Part shown: in pieces, positions 1 through 6,380 of the stretch | Layout: each line of letters opens with the position of its first letter | Numbering within the stretch: position 1 is the first letter of the stretch | DNA from: Pontiella desulfatans | GTDB lineage: Bacteria; Verrucomicrobiota; Kiritimatiellia; Kiritimatiellales; Pontiellaceae | Length of the DNA: 6,688 bases | Reading direction: 5' to 3' | Assembly (NCBI GenBank): GCA_029287275.1 | Contig: JARFRL010000187.1 | Coordinates: 1 to 6,688, forward strand | The notes under the pieces: model-generated | What the model was told of the DNA's origin: nothing | The model's database searches: none | What the model saw: the letters and a program-made list of their open reading frames with translations, nothing else | Translations under genes and position numbers: made by a program

Positions 1-1
1 G

Positions 2-187
2 ATCCATCCGCTCATGGAGCCGCCCGCGGATCGGTCGCCCTCCGCGACGCACGAGGCGACGCAACGCTACACGAAGGCGGTCGAGGACGCGGTGCGCGCG
101 GCGCCGGAGCAATGGATTTGGATGCATCGACGGTGGAAAACGCGCCCGACGGAAGGCGCCGAGGGCGTGGAGCGGTTCAAGAGCTAG
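2..187 (+). CDS. LpxL/HtrB-like lipid A acyltransferase, C-terminal end (partial)
   Basis: This is the last 61 residues of a protein that begins before the window, read in the frame starting at base 2 and ending with TAG at 185-187. The recognisable part is EQWIWMHRRWKTRP, preceded by RYTKAVEDAVRAAP. This matches the C-terminal signature of the lysophospholipid/lauroyl acyltransferase family (LpxL/LpxM/HtrB), where a P-x-Q-[YW]-[LI]-W-x-H-R-R-[FW]-K motif closes the domain. Family members add a secondary acyl chain to the lipid A precursor at the inner membrane, so the gene suggests a lipid A-bearing Gram-negative. The catalytic HX4D motif lies outside the window, so exact specificity cannot be judged. 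The antiporter gene begins 27 bases downstream and may be co-transcribed. Confidence 0.8.
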   Translation: MHPLMEPPADRSPSATHEATQRYTKAVEDAVRAAPEQWIWMHRRWKTRPTEGAEGVERFKS

Positions 188-214
188 ATTTCAGCAACGC
201 GAGGGAGTGGCGAC

Positions 215-1435
215 ATGGATGTGGTGCACGGCCTGGTTTTCGTCTGTCTGTTCCTCATCGCGCTATGCGCGCTCGCGCGTTACTTTCGGAGCTCGCCGCT
301 TCCACTGGTTTGTTGGGTGACGCTCTTCGGGGCCGGCTACGGCGCGCTTCAGAAATTCGCGTTCGACGGACTGCCGCGGGTTTTTCTCGCGCCGGACGTG
401 ATTCTCTACATCATGCTGCCGATCCTCATCTTCGAGTCCTCCCGCAAGCTCTCCATGAAAGTCGCCCGGGCCGTCGCCGCGCCCTCCGCCGTTCTCGCGA
501 CACTCGGGATTCTCGCAAGCATGTTCGCGATGGCGCTGCCCATCTGGCTTTTCACGGAGGTGCCGTGGATCGACGTGCTTTTCTTCACGGCCATCATGTC
601 GGCCACGGATCCGGTCGCGGTCACGGCGATATTCAACGTGTTTCCGGTTCCCGAAAAGCTGAAGACGCTGATCGAGGGCGAATCGCTGCTGAACGACGGG
701 ACGACCGTCATTCTGTTTTCGCTGTTATATGGACGGGTGATCGAAGGCCATCAACTGATCTTCCGAGAGGGGCTTTTCGAGTTCGCCCTTTCCGTGTTTG
801 GCGCGGCCGCGCTGGGGATCGCGGCCGCGTGGACTTGCATGCGGTTGATGCGGTCTTGGGACGCGCTGAAAAATCACTTCATCGGCCCGTTGCTTCCGTT
901 GCTCTGCGTTTATCTCGTCTTCTGCGCGGCGCAAGCCGGGTTCCATATCTCCGGCGTCATCGCCGCCATGGCCGCGACGATCACGATGAAGCTGATCGCG
1001 CTCAAATATCCGCGCGCCGAATTGCCGGACCACGCCGAGGTGGAGTTCTACCGCGGTCTCTGGGATTTCCTGGGCGAGCTCGCCAACGCGGCGCTCTTTT
1101 TCATTCTCGGCGTGGAAATCGGCAACCACTCCGACGAGATCGCGTGGAAGCTGCTCTTCGTTTCGCTCGCCGCGTTGCTCTTCGCGCGAGGCGTGGTGGT
1201 CTATTTCTTTGGCGCCGCGCTGAGTCTCGGCCGTTCTAAAATCCCGATGGCGTGGCGACATGTGTTGAATCTGGGCGGCTTGAAGGGGGCGCTTTCCGTC
1301 GCGCTGATTCTAATGATCCCGAAGGATTACGCGTATCGGAACGCGTTCCTGCTTTCGGCGCTCGTGATGTGCGTTTTCACGCTGGTGGTCAATACGCTCG
1401 GGCTACGCCTCTACCTGAAAAAGGCCGATCTCTGA
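215..1435 (+). CDS. CPA1-family Na+(K+)/H+ antiporter (NhaP-like)
   Basis: A 406-residue, very hydrophobic inner-membrane protein with about a dozen predicted transmembrane segments, the usual size for a short bacterial NhaP-type antiporter without a cytoplasmic regulatory tail. Visible CPA1 landmarks in order are LPILIFES (68-75), SATDPVAV (129-136) containing Thr131-Asp132, and EGESLLNDGT (154-163) with the Asn160-Asp161 pair expected at the ion site. An Arg at 325 (ARGVVVY) and NLGGLKGALSVAL (352-364) follow, the latter resembling the family's GGLRGA segment. The family exchanges cytoplasmic Na+ (sometimes K+ or Li+) for external H+. The ATG at 215 is chosen because GAGGGAG at 201-207 lies 7 bases before it and the hydrophobic first helix follows at once. 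The stop codon TGA forms the loop of a perfect hairpin. Ion preference cannot be read from sequence alone. Confidence 0.9.
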   Translation: MDVVHGLVFVCLFLIALCALARYFRSSPLPLVCWVTLFGAGYGALQKFAFDGLPRVFLAPDVILYIMLPILIFESSRKLSMKVARAVAAPSAVLATLGILASMFAMALPIWLFTEVPWIDVLFFTAIMSATDPVAVTAIFNVFPVPEKLKTLIEGESLLNDGTTVILFSLLYGRVIEGHQLIFREGLFEFALSVFGAAALGIAAAWTCMRLMRSWDALKNHFIGPLLPLLCVYLVFCAAQAGFHISGVIAAMAATITMKLIALKYPRAELPDHAEVEFYRGLWDFLGELANAALFFILGVEIGNHSDEIAWKLLFVSLAALLFARGVVVYFFGAALSLGRSKIPMAWRHVLNLGGLKGALSVALILMIPKDYAYRNAFLLSALVMCVFTLVVNTLGLRLYLKKADL

Positions 1436-1445
1436 GAGATCGGCC
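1418..1445 (-). terminator. Intrinsic terminator for the - strand RHH-like gene
   Basis: Bases 1423-1432 (GGCCGATCTC) and 1436-1445 (GAGATCGGCC) form a perfect 10-bp inverted repeat with a 3-base loop at 1433-1435. On the - strand the stem is followed directly by five T residues (complement of A1418-1422), the classical intrinsic terminator form. It lies 28 bases past the stop of the RHH-like gene. On the + strand there is no T-run right after the stem, so it should act poorly, if at all, as a terminator for the antiporter. The loop on the + strand is the antiporter's TGA stop, and the left arm encodes its last residues. Confidence 0.8.
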
Positions 1446-1473
1446 CGCGCCGCGATCCTAACCCGTCGAACGA

Positions 1474-1653
1474 CTATTTTTCGGTAAGGTTCAGCTTTTT
1501 ACCGGACTCGATCCACTCGTGCAGAATGATTTTGCAGTACTTGCTCACCGAGATGTGCATCGAATCCGCGCGTTCCGTCAACTCCTTCGCCATCTCCCCG
1601 TTCATGTTGATGCCGATGGTTTTGGTGCCTTTTCCAATTGGATTTGTTCCCAT
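1474..1653 (-). CDS. Small ribbon-helix-helix (RHH)-like protein, 59 aa
   Basis: On the - strand an ATG at 1653-1651 opens a 59-residue reading frame ending with TAG at 1476-1474. GGGAGG (complement of 1661-1666) lies 7 bases upstream of the start, an excellent ribosome binding site, and an intrinsic terminator follows the stop. The protein begins MGTNPIGKGTKTIGINM and continues with an acidic, amphipathic stretch (about 18-33) and then SVSKYCKIILHEWIESGKK (36-54). A short strand (KTIGINM), a first helix and a second helix starting at Ser-x-Ser-x-Tyr is the layout of MetJ/Arc/CopG-type RHH domains, which bind DNA as dimers through the N-terminal strand. It runs towards the antiporter gene and away from rnfA. 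A role in regulating itself or rnf is inference. It could also be an antitoxin-like protein, but I see no toxin partner. Gene call confident, fold assignment moderate. Confidence 0.75.
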   Translation of the reverse strand: MGTNPIGKGTKTIGINMNGEMAKELTERADSMHISVSKYCKIILHEWIESGKKLNLTEK

Positions 1654-1930
1654 GTCTTTTCCTCCCGTTTGCTGATATGGCTCCCTGTTTATTGCATAAC
1701 GGTTAAAACATCAAATGATTTCCTTTAGTTTTTAGATTATGTGAGATATCAGGATCTTACGAGAACTGTAAAGCTATCAATATATCGATACTAATGCATC
1801 GAAATCAACGCGTTGTTGAAATCGGTTCTAAATATGGCGCGGGCAAATGAACAGGGTTGCACCGATCAACCATGAGGGTACTATGGCCGTTTTGTTCGCC
1901 AACCAAGAGCGAAACAAGGGGTATTTTATC
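1654..1930. promoter_or_regulatory. AT-rich divergent control region between the RHH-like gene and rnfA
   Basis: These 277 bases separate two divergently transcribed genes, so both promoters should lie here. The part up to about 1835 is clearly richer in A+T than the coding regions. The best -10-like hexamer for the - strand gene is CATAAT (complement of 1736-1741), but it has no good -35 partner. On the + strand, weak -10-like hexamers occur at 1787-1792 (GATACT) and 1827-1832 (TCTAAA), again without a matching -35. Short palindromes occur at 1745-1750 (GATATC), 1783-1790 (TATCGATA), 1794-1799 (ATGCAT) and 1806-1815 (CAACGCGTTG). Bases 1847-1930 form a probable rnfA leader with a small possible hairpin (1891-1917). 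I cannot assign a transcription start for either direction. Confidence 0.55.
1801..1823. repeat. Palindrome CAACGCGTTG flanked by direct repeats GAAATC (possible operator)
   Basis: CAACGCGTTG at 1806-1815 is a perfect 10-base palindrome. It is bracketed by two copies of GAAATC (1801-1806 and 1818-1823) spaced 17 bases apart, and TCAAC/GTTGA (1805-1809 and 1815-1819) is a second overlapping inverted pair. It lies in the divergent control region about 110 bases before the rnfA start. Such compact symmetric elements suit a dimeric regulator, but a 10-base palindrome also occurs by chance, so the operator reading is inference. Confidence 0.3.
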
Positions 1931-2524
1931 ATGTTGAGTGAATTTCTCGTCATAACCATCGGGGCGATCCTCGTGAACAACTTCGTGCTGTCGAAGTTTT
2001 TGGGAATCTGCCCGTTTCTCGGGGTCTCCAAAAAGCTCGATACGGCGTTGGGCATGTCGGGCGCGGTGATCTTCGTCATGACGCTCGCGTCGCTGGTCAG
2101 CTCCTTGATCAATCAGTTCCTGCTGGTTCCGATGGGGCTGCGCTATCTGCAGACGCTGGTCTTCATCGTGGTGATCGCGTCGCTCGTGCAGCTGGTCGAG
2201 ATCATCTTGCAGAAGCTCAGCGCGAAGCTCTACGACAGCCTCGGCATCTTCCTGCCGCTCATCACCACCAACTGCGCGGTGCTCGGGTGCGTGGTGCTCA
2301 ACGCGAAATCCGCGCCCGATTCGATCCAAGCCACCTGGTACGGCGCGACGATCTACGGCTTCTGCTCCGCGCTCGGTTTCGCGCTCGCGCTCATTCTGTT
2401 CTCCAGCCTGCGCGAGAAGCTCGATCTCGCCGACGTTCCGAAAGCGTTCGAAGGCACCGCCATTTCGCTGGTCACCGCGGGCATTCTCGCCATGGCCTTC
2501 CTCGGCTTCTCCGGTCTCGTTTAA
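1931..2524 (+). CDS. rnfA: Rnf complex subunit RnfA (membrane core)
   Basis: A 197-residue integral membrane protein close to the usual RnfA length (E. coli RsxA has 193). It opens with MLSEFLVITIGAILVNNFVL, followed by SKFLGICPFLGVS (21-33), LGIFLPLITTNCAVLGC (104-120) and a C-terminal GTAISLVTAGILAMAFLGFSG segment, all characteristic of RnfA/NqrE. Six membrane segments are expected. Cys27 and Cys115 are in the positions known in the family to ligate, together with RnfE, an iron-sulfur cluster inside the membrane, and Cys120 is nearby. The start at 1931 fits family N-termini and has AAGGGG at 1916-1921, 9 bases upstream. An in-frame ATG at 1847 would add 28 residues unlike RnfA and has no ribosome site. 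It is the first gene of the rnf operon. The rnfB ribosome site overlaps its stop codon. Confidence 0.95.
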   Translation: MLSEFLVITIGAILVNNFVLSKFLGICPFLGVSKKLDTALGMSGAVIFVMTLASLVSSLINQFLLVPMGLRYLQTLVFIVVIASLVQLVEIILQKLSAKLYDSLGIFLPLITTNCAVLGCVVLNAKSAPDSIQATWYGATIYGFCSALGFALALILFSSLREKLDLADVPKAFEGTAISLVTAGILAMAFLGFSGLV

Positions 2525-2535
2525 GGATTAACTTT

Positions 2536-3357
2536 ATGATCACTGCAATTATCGCCGTTGGAATTCTAGGCGCCGTGCTCGGCGTCGTGATCGGCTTCGT
2601 CGCGAAAGCGTTCGCCGTCGAGGTGGACGAACGGATCGAACAGGTCGAGGAGCTGTTGCCCGGCGCGAACTGCGGCGGCTGCGGCTACGCGGGCTGCGCC
2701 GACTTCGCCAAGGGCGTCGTGGCCCAGCGCGCCACGCCCGATCAATGTCCCGTCTGCTCGTCGGAAGACGTCGTCGCGATCGCCGACTATCTCGGCATCT
2801 CCGCCGAGGAAAAAGAAAAGATGGTCGCGCTGGTGCGCTGCTCCGGCGACATTCCCAACACCGTCCGCTCCCTCTACAACGGCGTGCGCGACTGCCGCTC
2901 CGCGGTGCTCGTCGCGGGCGGCGCGAAAGGGTGCGACTACGGTTGCCTCGGCTTCGGCTCCTGCGCCGAGGCCTGCCCCTTCGGCGCGATCGAGATGCGC
3001 GACGGCCTCGCCATCGTCCACAAGGAACTCTGCGTCGGGTGCGAGAACTGCGTCGCGGCCTGCCCGAAGGATCTGATCCTGATGGTCCCCGCCGCGGCCA
3101 CCACGCACGTCTATTGCAACTCGCCCGAAAAAGGCGCCGCCAAACGCGCCGTCTGCAAAACCGCCTGCATCGCCTGCCGCAAATGCGTCAAGGCCTCCGG
3201 AGAGGAAGACCACATGGAAATCGATGGGTTCCTCATCCGCTCGAATTATGAAAATCCGCCCGCCGCCGAGCTGGTCGAGGCCGCCGCGTGCCCGACCACC
3301 GCGTTGCGCGTGGACACCGAGCACGCCAAGGGCGCGTATCAAGGAGCCTCCAAATGA
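2536..3357 (+). CDS. rnfB: Rnf complex subunit RnfB (multi-cluster iron-sulfur, ferredoxin side)
   Basis: RnfB accepts electrons from reduced ferredoxin and passes them into the membrane complex. The 273-residue protein has an N-terminal membrane anchor (about 3-27), then the RnfB Fe-S domain with NCGGCGYAGC (Cys46, 49, 54) and Cys71/74. A 2[4Fe-4S] ferredoxin domain follows: Cys133, 137, 143, 147-Pro and Cys166, 169, 172, 176-Pro. Beyond that is an extra C-terminal module, as in long clostridial or Bacteroidota RnfB and unlike the roughly 190-residue enterobacterial form. This module keeps Cys211, 214, 217 and Cys252-Pro, but the fourth Cys of its first motif is Ser221, and the CxxCxxC of its second motif is missing (NYENPPAAELVEAAACP), so one cluster site seems lost. 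The ATG at 2536 follows AAGGA at 2523-2527 by 8 bases. The TGA stop overlaps the rnfC start (ATGA). Confidence 0.95.
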   Translation: MITAIIAVGILGAVLGVVIGFVAKAFAVEVDERIEQVEELLPGANCGGCGYAGCADFAKGVVAQRATPDQCPVCSSEDVVAIADYLGISAEEKEKMVALVRCSGDIPNTVRSLYNGVRDCRSAVLVAGGAKGCDYGCLGFGSCAEACPFGAIEMRDGLAIVHKELCVGCENCVAACPKDLILMVPAAATTHVYCNSPEKGAAKRAVCKTACIACRKCVKASGEEDHMEIDGFLIRSNYENPPAAELVEAAACPTTALRVDTEHAKGAYQGASK

Positions 3358-4682
3358 GCGACAAGCCACGCAAGTTCAAAGGGGGCGTTCACCCCAACGA
3401 TTCGAAAGCGCTTTCCGCCCACAAGGCGATCGAGGCGGCGCCGCTGCTCGAAAGCTATAAAGTGATCATGCACCAGAACATCGGCGCGCCGCCGGAGCTG
3501 GTCGTGAAAAAAGGCGACGCGGTTAAAAAGGGCTCGCTGCTCGCGAAGGCCGGCGGATTCGTCTCCGTGCCGCTGCACTCGCCGACCTCCGGCGTCGTCA
3601 AAGCCATCGACAAAGTGCCCGGCCCCACCGGCATCAGCGTTCCATGCATCGAGATCACCGCGGACGGCGAGGACGAATGGGAAAGCCCGTTCGAGCCGAT
3701 CGCCGACTGGAAGAACACCGATCCCGCCGAACTGAAACAACGCGTCTGGGACGCGGGCGTCGTCGGCATGGGCGGCGCGGGGTTCCCCGCGCACGTCAAA
3801 CTCTCGCCGCCGGAAGGCAAAACGATCGACACGCTGATTCTCAACGGCGCCGAATGCGAACCCTATCTCACCGCCGACCACCGCCTCATGCTCGAACGCG
3901 CCGACGACGTCGCGCTCGGCTGCGCGATCATCGCTCGGATTCTCGGGCTGGAAACCGGCGTCATCGGCGTCGAGAACAACAAGCCCGACGCGATCGCGGC
4001 GCTGCGAGACGCCGCGGTGAAACACGGCGTCACGGTTCAGGCCCTTCCGGTCAACTATCCGCAAGGCGCGGAGAAACAACTGATTTACGCCATCACCGGC
4101 CGCGAGGTTCCGGTGGGCAAGCTGCCGATGGACGTCGGCTGCGTCGTGCAAAACGTCGCGTCCGCCACCGCGATCGTCGACGCGGTCGTGAAAGGCGTGC
4201 CCTCCATCGAGCGCGTCACCACCGTCACCGGCAAGCCGCTGGTCGATCCGGGCAACTGGCTGTTCCGGATCGGCACGCCGATTTCCACGGCGCTTGAGCT
4301 CGCGGGCGGCATCACCGAACAACCGGCCAAGCTGCTGTTGGGCGGACCGATGATGGGCATCGCGCAGAGCTCGCTCAACGTCACCGTCATGAAAAACACC
4401 TCCGGCGTGTTGCTGATCGCCCAGGACGAGGTTTCGCAATACACCTCCGAGCCCTGCATTCGTTGCGGCCGTTGCGTGGAATGCTGCCCGATGTCGATTC
4501 TGCCCGCGACCATCAGCCAAGCGGTCGAGAACAAGCGGTTCGACTGGGCCGAGAAACTCAACGTGATGGCCTGCATCGAGTGCGGATCGTGCAGCTACTC
4601 CTGCCCGTCGCATCGCCCGCTCAACCAGCATTTCAAACGCGCCAAGGTCGAAATTCAGGCCGGCCTGCGGAAAAAGGGATAA
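3354..4682 (+). CDS. rnfC: Rnf complex subunit RnfC (NADH/FMN and 2[4Fe-4S] subunit)
   Basis: RnfC is the peripheral subunit that exchanges electrons with NAD(H). The 442-residue protein shows an N-terminal GGVHP (10-14) and a barrel-sandwich domain around 35-100 (VVKKGDAVKKG, then PLHSPTSGVV). Next comes a NuoF-like nucleotide/FMN region with VGMGGAGFP (137-145), NGAECEPYLT (164-173) and YPQGAEKQLI (235-244), then an SLBB-like segment around 287-335 (TVTGKPLVDPGNW). Two ferredoxin motifs follow: Cys368, 371, 374, 378-Pro and Cys407, 410, 413, 417-Pro. It ends soon after the second cluster motif, so it lacks the long alanine-rich tail of enterobacterial RsxC and is of the short type. The start at 3354 overlaps the rnfB stop by 4 bases, implying translational coupling, and AAGGAG at 3341-3346 lies 7 bases upstream. 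All cluster cysteines are intact. Confidence 0.96.
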   Translation: MSDKPRKFKGGVHPNDSKALSAHKAIEAAPLLESYKVIMHQNIGAPPELVVKKGDAVKKGSLLAKAGGFVSVPLHSPTSGVVKAIDKVPGPTGISVPCIEITADGEDEWESPFEPIADWKNTDPAELKQRVWDAGVVGMGGAGFPAHVKLSPPEGKTIDTLILNGAECEPYLTADHRLMLERADDVALGCAIIARILGLETGVIGVENNKPDAIAALRDAAVKHGVTVQALPVNYPQGAEKQLIYAITGREVPVGKLPMDVGCVVQNVASATAIVDAVVKGVPSIERVTTVTGKPLVDPGNWLFRIGTPISTALELAGGITEQPAKLLLGGPMMGIAQSSLNVTVMKNTSGVLLIAQDEVSQYTSEPCIRCGRCVECCPMSILPATISQAVENKRFDWAEKLNVMACIECGSCSYSCPSHRPLNQHFKRAKVEIQAGLRKKG

Positions 4683-4686
4683 CTTT

Positions 4687-5682
4687 ATGTCAGAAGAAAC
4701 TCCATCCATCCGGCTGCCGGATCCGACCCGATTGGTCGTCAGCAACTCGCCGCACATGCGCGACAAGCCGACGATCAAACGAATCATGTTCACCGTCGTC
4801 GCGGCCATGGCGCCGGCCTGCGTCGCGGCCGTCCTGTTTTTCGGTGTCGCCGCGGTTCAGACGTTGCTGCTGTGCGTGCTCTCCTGCGTCTTCGCGGAGG
4901 AGGGCTGGAACAAACTGGTGAAGCGCTCCTCCACCTGGAAAGACGGCAGCGCCATTCTTTCCGGCATCCTGCTGGGCATGAACCTCAACGCGGGAACGCC
5001 GTGGTGGGTTTGCCTGCTCGGCGGCGCGCTCGCGATGATTCTCGGCAAACAGCTCTACGGCGGCCTCGGCTACAACCCGTTCAACCCCGTGCTCGTCGCC
5101 CGCGTCGGCCTGTTGATTGGTTTTCCGGGCATCATGACCACCTGGGACAAACCCGCGATGGGCGTCATGGCGGTCGACGGCGTCACCGCCGCGACGCCGC
5201 TCGGCCTCGCGCCCGGCGAAACCTTCGTGAAGGATATGCTGCTCGGCAACGTCGGCGGCTGTCTGGGCGAAACCTCCGCGATCGCGTTGCTGATCGGCGG
5301 CGCGATTCTGCTCTGGTTCAAACTGATTAAATGGGAGGTTCCGCTGGCCTTCATCGGAACCGTGTTCGTCATTACCGGCGTCGCGCATCTGGTGAACCCG
5401 GAAGCCTTTCACTCGCCGTTCGTTCATATCCTGACCGGCGGCCTGTTGCTCGGCGCGTTCTTCATGGCCACCGACATGGTCACGTCGCCGATGACCCGCA
5501 AAGGGTGTTGGATCTTCGGCTTCGGCTGCGGATTGATCACCAGTCTAATTCGACTGTGGGGCGCGTATCCCGAGGGCGTCAGTTTCGCGATCCTCTTCAT
5601 GAACGCGCTCACGCCGCTGATCGACCGCGGCACGACGAGCAAACCGTTCGGCTTCGCGACGCCGGTGAAAGGGGAGGCTTAA
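4687..5682 (+). CDS. rnfD: Rnf complex subunit RnfD (membrane flavoprotein)
   Basis: RnfD, a homologue of NqrB, is a membrane subunit that carries covalent FMN and is thought to take part in ion translocation. The 331-residue protein starts with a cytoplasmic segment (SNSPHMRDKPTI) and then alternates membrane helices with family motifs: KDGSAILSGILLGMNL (85-100), GYNPFNPVLVARV (128-140), VDGVTAATPLG (163-173), GETSAIA (194-200), FMATDMVTSP (259-268) and YPEGVSFAILFMNALTPLID (294-313). In VTAATPL the Thr at about 170 is the likely FMN attachment residue by analogy with the S/T-x-A-T flavinylation motif. It begins 4 bases after rnfC, with AAGGG at 4674-4678, 8 bases from the ATG. The initiation context AACTTTATG is the same as for rnfB. 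Confidence 0.95.
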   Translation: MSEETPSIRLPDPTRLVVSNSPHMRDKPTIKRIMFTVVAAMAPACVAAVLFFGVAAVQTLLLCVLSCVFAEEGWNKLVKRSSTWKDGSAILSGILLGMNLNAGTPWWVCLLGGALAMILGKQLYGGLGYNPFNPVLVARVGLLIGFPGIMTTWDKPAMGVMAVDGVTAATPLGLAPGETFVKDMLLGNVGGCLGETSAIALLIGGAILLWFKLIKWEVPLAFIGTVFVITGVAHLVNPEAFHSPFVHILTGGLLLGAFFMATDMVTSPMTRKGCWIFGFGCGLITSLIRLWGAYPEGVSFAILFMNALTPLIDRGTTSKPFGFATPVKGEA

Positions 5683-5685
5683 ACC

Positions 5686-6378
5686 ATGAGCGGACAGAAA
5701 ATCAATATTCCCATGTTGGGCGCGTTTCTCGGCTTCATCGCCGCGCTGGCGGCCGGGCTGCTTTCGGGCGTTCAGGCCATGACCGCGCCGCGCATCGAGG
5801 CCAATAAAAAAGCGGCGGTCAGCCAGGCGATGACCGCGGTGTTGCCCGCGTACGACAACGATCCGACCGCGGAGAGCCGCGTCTTCACCTCGGCGGAAGG
5901 CTGGGACGTCACGTTCTTCGCCGCCCGCGTGAAGGGCGAGATCGTCGGCTACGCCGCGAAGGTCGACAATCCGGACGAGGGCTTTTCCGGCGCGATTTCG
6001 TTGATGGTGGGCCTCGCGCCGGACGGAAGCGTGGGCGTCCTCGCGGGCGCTGGGAAAACCAATAGCGCCGTCATCGTGACGGCCCAAAGCGAGACGCCTG
6101 GACTCGGCACCGCCATCACCGATCGAAAGGTTCAGAAAACCATCGTCGAAGTCATCAAGGGCGCCGAACCGATCGAGGGGCTCGTGCCCAACAGATATCT
6201 GGACTGGTACGCGGGCAAGACGGCCGGCGCCGCGCGCTGGGACCTCGTCAAGGACGGCGAGTCCGTCAATGGTAAAACCGGCGCGACGATCACCAGCCAG
6301 GCGGTCGGCGGCGCCATCCACGCGATCAGCCACACCGCGGTCGAGCATCTCGACGAACTTTCCAAAGGAGCGGAATAA
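5686..6378 (+). CDS. rnfG: Rnf complex subunit RnfG (periplasmic flavoprotein)
   Basis: RnfG, a homologue of NqrC, is anchored by one N-terminal helix (about 8-32) and places an FMN-binding domain on the outer side of the inner membrane. The 230-residue protein has GYAAKVDNPDEGFSGAISLMVGL (88-110), SETPGLGTAITD (135-146) and the flavinylation motif TGATITSQAV (198-207), where Thr201 should carry FMN through a phosphoester bond made by an ApbE-type transferase. No apbE gene is in the window. Between DGSVG and the SETPGLG block there are about 10 more residues than I expect for the family (GVLAGAGKTNSA region, 117-128). The start has GGGGAGG at 5671-5677, 8 bases upstream, and follows rnfD after 3 bases. 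Confidence 0.94.
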   Translation: MSGQKINIPMLGAFLGFIAALAAGLLSGVQAMTAPRIEANKKAAVSQAMTAVLPAYDNDPTAESRVFTSAEGWDVTFFAARVKGEIVGYAAKVDNPDEGFSGAISLMVGLAPDGSVGVLAGAGKTNSAVIVTAQSETPGLGTAITDRKVQKTIVEVIKGAEPIEGLVPNRYLDWYAGKTAGAARWDLVKDGESVNGKTGATITSQAVGGAIHAISHTAVEHLDELSKGAE

Positions 6379-6380
6379 TC

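Noticed and set aside
112..1239. Long + strand open frame (375 codons) overlapping the antiporter
   Set aside because: It is an arginine-rich shadow frame of a GC-rich gene. The other frame encodes a clear CPA1 antiporter with family motifs, and this one shows none.
1436..1481. Terminator for the antiporter on the + strand, using GTC/GAC followed by TATTTTT near 1475-1481
   Set aside because: The stem would be only 3 bp. The strong hairpin at 1423-1445 has no T-run on the + strand, so no convincing + strand intrinsic terminator can be called.
1519..1728. 69-codon + strand open frame in the intergenic region
   Set aside because: It is antisense to the RHH-like gene, which has the better ribosome site, a terminator and a sensible fold. 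This frame has no ribosome site and no similarity that I recognise.
1847..1930. Extended rnfA start at 1847
   Set aside because: The extra 28 residues are hydrophilic and unlike RnfA N-termini, and no ribosome site precedes 1847. The ATG at 1931 has AAGGGG and fits the family length.
1872..1937. Upstream reading frame of 21 codons whose TGA overlaps the rnfA start region
   Set aside because: It has no Shine-Dalgarno sequence, and its codons show nothing like a known leader peptide. Overlap with the start is likely chance.
2287..3357. Extended rnfB start at 2287
   Set aside because: The extra 83 codons lie inside rnfA in another frame and are arginine-rich. The ATG at 2536 has a ribosome site and gives the standard membrane-anchor N-terminus.
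3339..4808. 489-codon open frame on the - strand across rnfC
   Set aside because: It is antisense to rnfC, which has every expected motif. The antisense protein is rich in Arg, Asp, Gly and His with no recognisable domain, as expected from high-GC codon bias.
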